Assembly (NCBI GenBank): GCA_031844405.1
Contig: JAUZVC010000002.1
Coordinates: 186,001-250,000, forward strand
Reading direction: 5' to 3'
Length of the DNA stretch: 64,000 nucleotides
Source: Knoellia sp031844405
GTDB lineage: Bacteria > Actinomycetota > Actinomycetes > Actinomycetales > Dermatophilaceae
Of this stretch, positions 31,262 through 38,999 are shown one piece after another; position 1 is the first letter of the stretch; each line of letters opens with the position of its first letter. The notes beneath the pieces are model-generated. The model ran no database searches. It saw nothing but the letters and a program-made list of their open reading frames with translations, and was not told the origin of the DNA. A program made the translations under genes and the position numbers.

Positions 31262-33727
31262 ATGGCTGCACTCGCGCTCGCACCTGCCGAGGCGAGTTCC
31301 ACGCTGGACCTCACCGGATCGAACGTCACGCTCGTCGTGGGGGTCGCGGTCATCGCCGTGATCGCCCTCGCCATGGGCTTCGTCTTCCGGCAGCAGGTTC
31401 TTCGTGCGGACACCGGAACCGACAACATGCGCACGATCGGCGCGGCCGTCGAGGAGGGGGCCCAGGCCTACCTCACGCGACAGTTCAGGACGCTGAGCAT
31501 CTTCGTCGTGCTCGTCTTCGGGCTGCTGCTCCTCCTGCCGGCGCCCGACTGGGGCGTCAAGCTCGGACGCTCGGGCTTCTTCGTCGTCGGCGCGCTCTTC
31601 TCGGCGTCGATCGGCTACCTCGGCATGAAGCTCGCCACCAAGGCCAACGTCCGCGTCGCCGCCGCCTCGCGCGGTGAGAACGGCCGCGACGAGGGCATGC
31701 GGATCGCCTTCCGCACCGGTGGCACCGTCGGCATGGCGACCGTGGGCCTCGGCCTGCTCGGCGCCTCGGTCGTCGTCCTCATCTACAAGGCCGAGGCGCC
31801 CAAGGTGCTCGAGGGCTTCGGCTTCGGTGCCGCGCTCCTCGCGATGTTCATGCGTGTCGGCGGCGGCATCTTCACGAAGGCCGCCGACGTCGGCGCCGAC
31901 CTCGTCGGCAAGGTCGAGGCGGGCATCCCCGAGGACGACCCGCGCAACGCCGCGACGATCGCCGACAACGTCGGTGACAACGTCGGTGACTGCGCCGGCA
32001 TGGCTGCCGACCTCTTCGAGTCGTATGCCGTGATGCTCGTCGCCGCCCTCATCCTCGGCTCCGTGGCCTTCGGGGCCTACGGCCTCGTCTTCCCGCTGCT
32101 CGTCCCGGCGATCGGCGCCATCACCGCGCTCATCGGCGTCTTCATCACGAAGGCGCGTGGCGGCGAGAGCGCGCTCGACGCCATCAACCGCGGCTTCTAC
32201 ATCTCCGCCGCCATCGCCGCCGTCCTCTCGGGCATCGCCGCCTGGGTCTACCTCCCCGCGACGTTCGCCGAGCTCGGCTCGCGTGACGAGGCGATCGGCG
32301 CCCTCGAGGGCAACCCGCGGATCACCGCGATCCTCGCCGTCGTCATCGGCATCGTCCTCGCGGCGATCATCCTCTGGCTCACCGGCTACTTCACCGGCAC
32401 CGACAAGCGCCCGACGAAGGACGTCGCCCGCACCTCGCTCACCGGCGCGGCCACGGTCGTCCTGTCGGGCATCGGCGTCGGCCTCGAGTCGGCGGTCTAC
32501 ACCGCGGCGATCATCGGTGGAGCCGTCTACCTCGCCTTCCTGCTCGGTGGCGGCTCGGTCGCGCTCTCGCTGTTCCTCATCGCGCTGGCCGGCTGTGGTC
32601 TGCTCACGACCGTCGGCGTCATCGTCGCCATGGACACGTTCGGCCCCGTTTCCGACAATGCGCAGGGGATCGCCGAGATGTCGGGCGACGTCGACGAGGA
32701 GGCCGCGCAGATCCTCACCGAGCTCGACGCGGTCGGCAACACGACCAAGGCGATCACCAAGGGCATCGCGATCGCGACCGCCGTCCTCGCGGCGACGGCG
32801 CTGTTCGGCTCCTACACCGACGCCTGGCAGTCCGCGATCGGCGACATCGACGCGAGCGCGCTCGACCAGGGCCAGATCGAGGCCGGCAACAAGGTCATCC
32901 AGGACGCCCAGGCGCTCGTGACCAACCCGTCGACCCTCGTCGGCCTGCTCCTCGGTGCGGCCGTCGTCTTCCTCTTCTCGGGTCTGGCCATCAACGCGGT
33001 GACGCGTGCGGCCGGCGCGATCGTCTTCGAGGTCCGTCGTCAGTTCCGCGACATCCCCGGGATCATGGAGGGCACGACCAAGCCGGAGTACGGCAAGGTC
33101 GTCGACATCTGCACCAAGGACTCGCTGCGCGAGCTCGCCACCCCGGGTCTGCTCGCCGCGCTGACGCCCGTCATCGTCGGCTTCGGTCTCGGCATCGGCG
33201 CGCTCGCCGGTTTCCTCGCCGGCGCCATCGGCACCGGGTGCCTCATGGCCGTCTTCCTCGCGAACTCGGGCGGCGCCTGGGACAACGCGAAGAAGATCGT
33301 CGAGGACGGCACCCACGGCGGCAAGGGCAGTGCTGCCCACGAGGCCACCGTCATCGGTGACACCGTCGGTGACCCGTTCAAGGACACCGCCGGCCCGGCG
33401 ATCAACCCGCTCATCAAGGTGATGAACCTCGTCGCGGTGCTCATCGCCCCGGCGATCGTGCTCCTGTCGGTGGGCGAGGACGCCAGCGACCCGATCCGCT
33501 ACGGCATCGCCGGCGTCGCGTTCGTCGTCGTCGTCACGGCGGTCGCCATCTCGAAGCGCCGTGACCTCGCCATCGGCGGGGACGACGACGTCGAGGGTGC
33601 GAGCGAGCTCGACGCCTCCGCTCCCGACGCAGGTGCAGTCACCGAGCCGGGCGACGCCGTCGAGGACTCGCTCCACGGTGACGTCCGCAACGACGACGAC
33701 CCGGTCGAGGTGCCCGTCCAGCGCTGA
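31262..33727 (+). CDS. hppA: Membrane-bound proton-translocating pyrophosphatase
   Basis: 821 residues, about 16 membrane helices. Hydrolyses PPi and pumps H+ across the cytoplasmic membrane. Substrate-site motifs: FTKAADVGADLVGKVEAG, DDPRNAATIADNVGDNVGDC, and near the end NSGGAWDNAKK and GDTVGDPFKDTAGPAINPL. GNTTKAITKG has Lys496 where K+-dependent enzymes have Ala, so this is predicted to be the K+-independent class. AAGGAGG precedes the ATG. The last 45 residues form an acidic, Ala/Asp-rich tail (GASELDASAPDAGAVTEPGD) not needed for pumping. Followed by a strong hairpin. Confidence 0.96.
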   Translation: MAALALAPAEASSTLDLTGSNVTLVVGVAVIAVIALAMGFVFRQQVLRADTGTDNMRTIGAAVEEGAQAYLTRQFRTLSIFVVLVFGLLLLLPAPDWGVKLGRSGFFVVGALFSASIGYLGMKLATKANVRVAAASRGENGRDEGMRIAFRTGGTVGMATVGLGLLGASVVVLIYKAEAPKVLEGFGFGAALLAMFMRVGGGIFTKAADVGADLVGKVEAGIPEDDPRNAATIADNVGDNVGDCAGMAADLFESYAVMLVAALILGSVAFGAYGLVFPLLVPAIGAITALIGVFITKARGGESALDAINRGFYISAAIAAVLSGIAAWVYLPATFAELGSRDEAIGALEGNPRITAILAVVIGIVLAAIILWLTGYFTGTDKRPTKDVARTSLTGAATVVLSGIGVGLESAVYTAAIIGGAVYLAFLLGGGSVALSLFLIALAGCGLLTTVGVIVAMDTFGPVSDNAQGIAEMSGDVDEEAAQILTELDAVGNTTKAITKGIAIATAVLAATALFGSYTDAWQSAIGDIDASALDQGQIEAGNKVIQDAQALVTNPSTLVGLLLGAAVVFLFSGLAINAVTRAAGAIVFEVRRQFRDIPGIMEGTTKPEYGKVVDICTKDSLRELATPGLLAALTPVIVGFGLGIGALAGFLAGAIGTGCLMAVFLANSGGAWDNAKKIVEDGTHGGKGSAAHEATVIGDTVGDPFKDTAGPAINPLIKVMNLVAVLIAPAIVLLSVGEDASDPIRYGIAGVAFVVVVTAVAISKRRDLAIGGDDDVEGASELDASAPDAGAVTEPGDAVEDSLHGDVRNDDDPVEVPVQR

Positions 33728-33750
33728 CGCGCACCCGGCACGGCCCGACC

Positions 33751-33813
33751 GAGCCAGAAGTTGGTGAGCCGACCACCCACGGGTGGTCGGCTCACCGCTT
33801 TGTGGCTCGCTCG
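33751..33813 (+). repeat. Palindromic repeat R1, also the likely hppA terminator
   Basis: Perfect 16-bp arms GGTGAGCCGACCACCC (33763-33778) and complement (33781-33796) with a 2-base gap, bordered by GAGCCAGAAG on the left and TGTGGCTCGCTCG on the right. An imperfect relative, R2, lies at 34885-34951, so the pair brackets the broken AbiEi-like gene. Confidence 0.75.
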
Positions 33814-33869
33814 AGCCCGCCTGTGGACGACGGTCGGCTCGGTTTCGTCCTTCGGTGTCACGATCGGGC

Positions 33870-34830
33870 ATGTCCCTCACCTCTCCAGCTCGTATGCCGG
33901 CCGGCGTCCTTCTGCGGCAGACAGCCGACCGGCGTCGCCTCGGTGAGAGCCCCGGCGACCGTGAGGCGGACGGTCGGGCGAAGTGGGTCCGGGTCCGGCA
34001 CGGCGTCGTCGTCCGCCGGGACGTGTGGGCCGGCCTTGACTCGACACAGCGACACGATGCGTTCGTCCGCTCGACCGCGATGCAGATGCGGGCGGCCGAG
34101 CACCTGGTCTTCTCGCACACGTCGGCCGCCGCGATATGGGGACTGCCCCGCATCACACCGTGGCCGCACCGAGCCTCGGTCACGTCCGACCGGCCCACGG
34201 CGCGCTCGTCGGGTCTCGTCAGGAGGCACATCGGCGAGGTGGACGAGCGCGTCACGCTCGATGGTCTGACGATCACGACCGTTGCCCGTACCGTCATCGA
34301 CCTGGCGGAGTGAGGAGCTGCCCGACGTGGTCGCTGCGGCGGACTTTGCCCTGCACCGCGAGCTGTGCCGTCGCGAGGATTTGGTCACGGAGCTCGACGG
34401 CGTCCCCGCAGGTGCGCGTGGCCGTGCCCGGGCCGCACTGGTCGTCAATCTTGCCGAGGCCGGCGCGATGTCGGTGGGCGAGTCGATGTCGCGCGTCCAG
34501 ATGTTCCGCCTGAACATCCCGCGGCCGTCACTGCAGGTGCGGGTTGACGACGCCGATGGGCTCGTCGGCTACTGCGACTTCGGGTGGGAGGGCGTCATGG
34601 GTGAGTTCGACGGTCGGTTCAAGTACGGCCTGACCGATGGTGCCGGGCGCGAGCAGGTGGCCGAGGTGCTCTGGCGTGAGAAGCGACGCGAGGACCGGAT
34701 CCGAGCCCGTGGTCACCGGATGGCGCGGTGGGTCTGGGCCGATGCCGCTCGGCCTCGTCGCATGGTCGAGATTCTCGGTGCGCAGGGCATTCGACCGACG
34801 CAGCGCAACACGTGGTTCGACGCCGTCTGA
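33870..34830 (+). pseudogene. AbiEi-like antitoxin / DUF559-type gene broken by a frameshift
   Basis: Two frames together give one protein. Frame 1 (ATG 33870 to TGA 34311-34313) holds the AbiEi-like DNA-binding start: RMPAGVLLRQTADRRRLGES, HLVFSHTSAAAIWGLPRI, TVARTVIDLA. Frame 2 continues EELPDVVAAADFALHRELC, ESMSRVQMFRLNIPRPSLQV, YCDFGWEGVMGEFDGRFKYG and EKRREDRIRARGHRMARWVW, the nuclease-like C-terminal region common to these actinobacterial proteins. The shift lies near 34310 and equals one extra base. No AbiEii toxin gene is present. An octamer copy (33892) lies in the first codons. Intact copies would be about 320 residues. Confidence 0.75.
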
Positions 34831-34884
34831 CGGGTCACTGCGCGTCCCGCCCTGCCCGACGCCGTCGAGCTGGAAAGTCGCGCC

Positions 34885-34951
34885 GAGCGAGTCAGATCAT
34901 GGTGAGCGAGACACGCACGGGTGGCTCGCTCACCACCTCGTGGCTCGCTCG
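34885..34951 (+). repeat. Palindromic repeat R2, related to R1
   Basis: Arms GGTGAGCGAG (34901-34910) and CTCGCTCACC (34925-34934); begins GAGCGAGTCAG, contains CACGGGTGG as in R1 and ends TGGCTCGCTCG exactly as R1 does. Similarity to R1 is clear but imperfect (about two thirds of bases by eye). It follows the broken gene and precedes aim24. Confidence 0.65.
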
Positions 34952-34987
34952 GCGGTGGCGGCGGGGCGCGGCTCTAGGCTGGGGCGC

Positions 34988-35698
34988 ATGCGCTCCCCGC
35001 TCTTCGACCAGGCGAACCTCGAGCTCCAGTCCGAGCAGGCCTTCGCCCTCCAGAACCCCCAGCTGCTGCGCGTCCGCCTCGGCGGTGACGTCCTCGCCAC
35101 GAAGGGCGCCATGGTCGCCTACCAGGGCCATCTGCGCTTCGACCACGAGAAGGCCGGCAGCGTGGGCAAGCTCTTCAAGAAGGTCGTCACCGGCGAGGAC
35201 GTGAGCCTCATGCGCGTCTCCGGCGACGGCGAGGTCTTCTTCGCGAGCGAGGCCGGGTTTGTCCACCTCATCGACCTCACCGGTGACGGGTTGAGCCTCA
35301 ACGCCCGCAACCTGCTCGCCTTCGACAGCCAGATCGCGTGGGACATCAAGCGCGTCCAGGGCGCCGGGATGATGAGCGGCGGCCTCTTCAACACCACGCT
35401 GCAGGGCCAGGGGACGGTTGCCATCCACACGATGGGCCAGCCGGTCATCCTCGACTGCAGCCAGCAGCCGACCTACGTCGACGTGCAGGCGTGCGTCGGG
35501 TGGTCGCTCGGCCTCACCCCGCAGATCACGTCGAGCATGAACATGCGCTCGATGCTCCGCGGTGGCAGCGGCGAAGCCTTCCAGTACGCCTTCCACGGCC
35601 AGGGGTTCGTCATCGTCCAGCCGAGCGAGTGGGTGCCGCCTGCGGGCTCGAGCGGAGGAGGCGGGGGCGGCATGCTCGGCAGCCTCCTCGACGGCTGA
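34988..35698 (+). CDS. AIM24 family protein
   Basis: 236 residues of the AIM24/TRAP-like beta-barrel fold: LRVRLGGDVLATKGAMVAYQ, FKKVVTGEDVSLMRVSGDGE, LAFDSQIAWDIKRV, FNTTLQGQGTVAIHTMGQPV and FQYAFHGQGFVIVQPSEW, ending in a Gly-rich GGGGGGMLGSLL tail. The family is widespread, cytoplasmic or membrane-associated, of uncertain role. Leaderless promoter: TAGGCT at 34975-34980 lies seven bases before the ATG. Four bases before the next gene, so it probably forms an operon with the methyltransferase. Confidence 0.9.
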   Translation: MRSPLFDQANLELQSEQAFALQNPQLLRVRLGGDVLATKGAMVAYQGHLRFDHEKAGSVGKLFKKVVTGEDVSLMRVSGDGEVFFASEAGFVHLIDLTGDGLSLNARNLLAFDSQIAWDIKRVQGAGMMSGGLFNTTLQGQGTVAIHTMGQPVILDCSQQPTYVDVQACVGWSLGLTPQITSSMNMRSMLRGGSGEAFQYAFHGQGFVIVQPSEWVPPAGSSGGGGGGMLGSLLDG

Positions 35699-35702
35699 GC
35701 CG

Positions 35703-37214
35703 ATGACCGCCCCCGTCCCCCACGTCGACGAGGCCCTCATTGCCCGTCTCCGCGCCGACCTCGCCGCGGCCGACTTCACCGTCACCGGCACGTCGGAGGT
35801 CCTCGGCCCGCTCGCCGCGGCGGCCCTCGGCCGCGAGCAGCCGCTGCCTGCCCGCCGGGTCGCCGGTGCCTCGGACGCGCCGGCGGCGACGCTCATCCGG
35901 CTCTTCACGCTCGGCGACCCTGTCGACGTCGCCGAGGTCGAGCGCGCGCTGCCGACGCTGCGTCTGCAGGGTGCGGTCGAGCTCGGGCTCGTCACGGAGG
36001 AGGGCGACGGCGTCGTGGCCCGCTGCGACGTGCGCCCCTATGCCTCCGACGACCGGCACTGGTGGGTCGCCTCCGACCTCGCCGAGGTCGCGACGGGGAC
36101 GCCCGTGCGCGAGGACCACGTCCTCGGCATCGGCGGCGCCTCGACGACGCTGGCGCAGTGGACGATCCGGCGTCCCGTCAGGACCGCCCTCGACCTGGGC
36201 ACCGGATGCGGTGTGCAGGCGCTGCACCTCGGCCACCACGCCGACGAGATCGTCGTCACCGACCTGTCCGAGCGGGCCCTTGCCTATGCGCGCTTCAACG
36301 CCGCGCTCAACGAGTGCGCGTGGGACGTCCGCTCCGGGTCGATGCTCGAACCCGTCGCGGGACAACGCTTCGACCTCATCGTGAGCAACCCGCCCTTCGT
36401 CATCACGCCGCGCTCGGGCGATGTGCCGCTCTTCGAGTACCGCGACGGTGGAGCAGCCGGTGACGCCGTCGTCGCCGGGCTCGTGCGCACGGTCGGCGAG
36501 CACCTCGTGCCCGGGGGAGTCGCCCAGTTCCTCGGCAACTGGGAGGTGCCGGCCGGCTCGACGTGGACCGAGCGCGTCGGTGCGTGGCTCGAGGGCACCG
36601 GACTCGACGCCTGGGTCGTCCAGCGAGAGGTCCAGGACCCGGCGGAGTACGCGGAGACCTGGTCGCGCGACGGTGGTCACCACGCCGGGACCGCGGACTT
36701 CGACGCGATGTATGCCGCGTGGCTCGATGACTTCGCGTCTCGCGACGTCGAGTCGATCGGCTTCGGCGTCATCACGCTGCACCGGCCCGAGACCGACCGG
36801 ACGCCGTTCGTCGACCTCATGGACGAGCGCGGCCCGGTCCCGCCGGCGATGGGCGACGTGGCGCAGGTCGGCCTCGAGGCGCGCGTGTGGCTCGCCGAGC
36901 ACTCCGACGACGAGGTCCTCGACATCGCCTGGCACGCGACTCCTGACGTCACCGAGGAGCGGCACACCCTGCCCGGATCCTCCGACCCTTCGGTGATCGT
37001 CGCCCGGCAGGGCGGAGGGCTGGGACGGGTCATCCGGCTCACGACGGTCACCGCGGCATACCTCTCCGTGGCGGACGGTGGGCTCACGCCGAGGCAGGCG
37101 GTGGGCGCGATCGCGGGGATCCTCGACCTCGACACCGCCGAGACCGAGCGGGAGGTCGTCGCCTTCGTCCGCGACGCAGCCAAGGATGGCCTGCTCGTGG
37201 CCCGAACGGACTGA
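35703..37214 (+). CDS. N5-glutamine / N6-adenine type SAM methyltransferase with DUF7059-like domain
   Basis: 503 residues. The N-terminal region (1-150) resembles the DUF7059-type domain of actinobacterial methyltransferases. The central class I fold has ALDLGTGCGVQALHLGHHAD as SAM-binding motif and FDLIVSNPPFVITPRSG with the NPPF catalytic motif of amino-methyltransferases. A C-terminal domain of about 170 residues (RVIRLTTVTAAYLSVADGGL) is extra relative to HemK-like enzymes. Orthologues sit beside topA and hppA in many actinobacteria, but in this window topA is 20 kb away. Substrate unknown: protein glutamine, rRNA adenine or a small molecule are all possible. Confidence 0.88.
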   Translation: MTAPVPHVDEALIARLRADLAAADFTVTGTSEVLGPLAAAALGREQPLPARRVAGASDAPAATLIRLFTLGDPVDVAEVERALPTLRLQGAVELGLVTEEGDGVVARCDVRPYASDDRHWWVASDLAEVATGTPVREDHVLGIGGASTTLAQWTIRRPVRTALDLGTGCGVQALHLGHHADEIVVTDLSERALAYARFNAALNECAWDVRSGSMLEPVAGQRFDLIVSNPPFVITPRSGDVPLFEYRDGGAAGDAVVAGLVRTVGEHLVPGGVAQFLGNWEVPAGSTWTERVGAWLEGTGLDAWVVQREVQDPAEYAETWSRDGGHHAGTADFDAMYAAWLDDFASRDVESIGFGVITLHRPETDRTPFVDLMDERGPVPPAMGDVAQVGLEARVWLAEHSDDEVLDIAWHATPDVTEERHTLPGSSDPSVIVARQGGGLGRVIRLTTVTAAYLSVADGGLTPRQAVGAIAGILDLDTAETEREVVAFVRDAAKDGLLVARTD

Positions 37215-37304
37215 CCACCGGCAAGGGCATCCGGACTCGGCTCCGCCACGAACACCTCGCAGGGTCGACCCCCGGCCCTCCCTGCGAAAGTGAGTTGATC
37301 CGCA

Positions 37305-37820
37305 ATGAAGCGCATTCTCATCGGAGCCGCCGGAGTCGCCGGCCTCGGCATCGGGCTCATGCTGGCCCCCGGACCCGCCCAGGCCGGGCACAGCAACGCC
37401 CTCGTCAGCGCCCACCTCACCGGTCGTGCGGAGGTGTCGTCCGACGGTTCCAGGGGAGTCGTGGGCGACCCCAACGGTCGCGGCGAGGCCTATGTCTTCG
37501 GCATCGACGGCGATCCCACGACGCTCTGCTACATCCTCGAGGTGAGCAAGGTCGCCGAGCTGGAGCAGGCTCCCGGCGCCCCACGCATGGCGCACATCCA
37601 CAAGGGAGTCGAGGGCACCAACGGTCCCGTGGAGGTCAACCTCGCGTTCCCGCAGGGCGGACAGGCGGCCGACTGCCTCACCGAGGGCGAGGCCGGCAAG
37701 GGACTCGACGCGGGCGAGGTCCAGGCCATCCTCGCGAACCCCACCGCCTACTACGTCAACGTCCACAACGGCGAGTTCCCCGGCGGCGCCGTGCGGGGCC
37801 AGCTGCACGCAGACGACTGA
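37305..37820 (+). CDS. Secreted CHRD domain protein
   Basis: 171 residues. Signal peptide MKRILIGAAGVAGLGIGLM with cleavage near AQAGH (about residue 27). The mature part is a CHRD domain: AHLTGRAEV, RGEAYVFGIDGDPTTLCYIL, MAHIHKGVEGTNGPVEVNL, and the ending YYVNVHNGEFPGGAVRGQL with the conserved His residues (H106, H108 and near 150). CHRD is a beta-sandwich extracellular domain first seen in chordin; bacterial copies are of unknown function. No strong ribosome binding site; GTGAG lies before the ATG. Monocistronic. Confidence 0.9.
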   Translation: MKRILIGAAGVAGLGIGLMLAPGPAQAGHSNALVSAHLTGRAEVSSDGSRGVVGDPNGRGEAYVFGIDGDPTTLCYILEVSKVAELEQAPGAPRMAHIHKGVEGTNGPVEVNLAFPQGGQAADCLTEGEAGKGLDAGEVQAILANPTAYYVNVHNGEFPGGAVRGQLHADD

Positions 37821-37924
37821 GCGGGACGTCAGCCTGTCCCGACGGGGCGTGCTCACAACGGGGCGTGCTCACGCGGTCGACGCGTGGGCACGCCTCCGGG
37901 CGGTGGACGACCTATGTTGGAGGC

Positions 37925-38212
37925 ATGACTCACCACGACGAGCCCAGCGAGCACGAAGGCAGCGACGACCAGAGCGGCAACGACGACCGGGGCGGCACCG
38001 TCTCGGAGGCAGGGTCGAGCAGCCTCAACGCCGACGCCGCCCTCGGCGGCGCCGACGGTGTGCCCGACACCCCGGACGTCAACGACGACCTCGACGGTGG
38101 GCGCACCGACGCCAGCGTCGCCGGCTCCGGTGACGAGGCCGGCTCGAGTGGCGAGACCAGCGTGGGCGACGACGACGACGAGGACGAACAGCGCACCCCG
38201 GCCGCCCTGTGA
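37925..38212 (+). CDS. Small acidic, probably disordered protein
   Basis: 95 residues, almost entirely Asp, Glu, Ser, Gly and Ala with runs such as GDDDDEDEQ, no hydrophobic core and few aromatic residues. No domain recognised. TATGTT at 37913-37918 six bases before the ATG fits a leaderless transcript. A tandem ACGGGGCGTGCTCAC duplication lies at about 37842-37872 upstream. Similar acidic small proteins are common in this group of bacteria and remain uncharacterised. Codon use is like the neighbours, so it is probably translated. Confidence 0.65.
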   Translation: MTHHDEPSEHEGSDDQSGNDDRGGTVSEAGSSSLNADAALGGADGVPDTPDVNDDLDGGRTDASVAGSGDEAGSSGETSVGDDDDEDEQRTPAAL

Positions 38213-38276
38213 AGTGAGTGACGGCCTCCTCGAAGGCCGCCCCGGGCCCGGAACGAGCACGGGAGGAAGCCAGTTG

Positions 38277-38298
38277 TGAGTGAGTGCTCACTCACTCA
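38277..38298. promoter_or_regulatory. TetR operator before the exporter operon
   Basis: Perfect inverted repeat: TGAGTGAGTG (38277-38286), two bases, then CACTCACTCA (38289-38298). It lies 11 bp before the GTG of the TetR gene, as expected for autoregulation of the tetR-ABC exporter operon. Confidence 0.85.
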
Positions 38299-38309
38299 TA
38301 CTTGAGGAC

Positions 38310-38999
38310 GTGACCCCGCGCGCCCCCGCCATGACCCCCGACGACCGTCGGGCCTCGATCATCGCCGCGACCCTCCCGCTGCTGCGTGACAGGGGTCGCG
38401 CCGTGAGCACCAAGGAGATCGCGAAGGCGGCCGGGATCGCCGAGGGGACGATCTTCCGTGTCTTCGAGAGCAAGGACGCGCTGCTCGAGGCGACCGTCCA
38501 CGGCGCCTTCGACAACACGGCGCTCCTGCTCGAGCTCGCCGGAGTCGACCGCGGCCTTCCCCTGCCCGAGCGGCTCGCCGCCGCGGTGACCCTCCTGCAG
38601 GAGCACCTGCGCGGCGTCTTCGCCCTCATGACGGCGCTGGCGTCCTCGGGGCAGCCGATGCAGCCGCCGAAGCACGACAAGGAGGCCCACCGCCGCCGCG
38701 AGGAGGCGACGGCCGAGCTCGACCGAGCCTTCGTCGACCTCATCGGCGAGGACGCCGACCAGCTCCGGGTGAGCCCGACGACCTTCATCGGCTACCTGCG
38801 GATGCTCACCCTCTCGAGCGTCCACCCCATGCTCGGCGGCGAGCCCACGACCGCTGACGACCTCGTCGACGTCCTCCTCGAGGGTGCCCGGCAACGACCC
38901 ACCACCCGACCCGCCTCCCAGCGCGCCTCGCGACCCACCTCACCACCCGCCTCGCGAGCCACGTCACCGCGCACCACCTCCACCCGGAAGAAGGCCTAG
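38310..38999 (+). CDS. TetR family regulator of an ABC exporter
   Basis: 229 residues. Helix-turn-helix at about 28-50 (STKEIAKAAGIAEGTIFRVF), TetR core helices, then ALMTALASSGQPMQPPKHDK and a C-terminal tail of some 35 residues made of Arg, Pro, Ser and Thr (RPASQRASRPTSPPASRATS), likely disordered. GTG at 38310 is preceded by TTGAGGAC; a start inside the operator (38280) is possible but would put the site within the coding region. The stop TAG overlaps the exporter GTG by one base. It probably binds the palindrome just upstream and derepresses export when it binds a substrate. Confidence 0.88.
   Translation: MTPRAPAMTPDDRRASIIAATLPLLRDRGRAVSTKEIAKAAGIAEGTIFRVFESKDALLEATVHGAFDNTALLLELAGVDRGLPLPERLAAAVTLLQEHLRGVFALMTALASSGQPMQPPKHDKEAHRRREEATAELDRAFVDLIGEDADQLRVSPTTFIGYLRMLTLSSVHPMLGGEPTTADDLVDVLLEGARQRPTTRPASQRASRPTSPPASRATSPRTTSTRKKA

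Noticed and set aside
33751..34951. R1 and R2 as phage attachment sites
   Set aside because: No integrase, excisionase or phage gene lies between them and the repeats are palindromic and imperfect.
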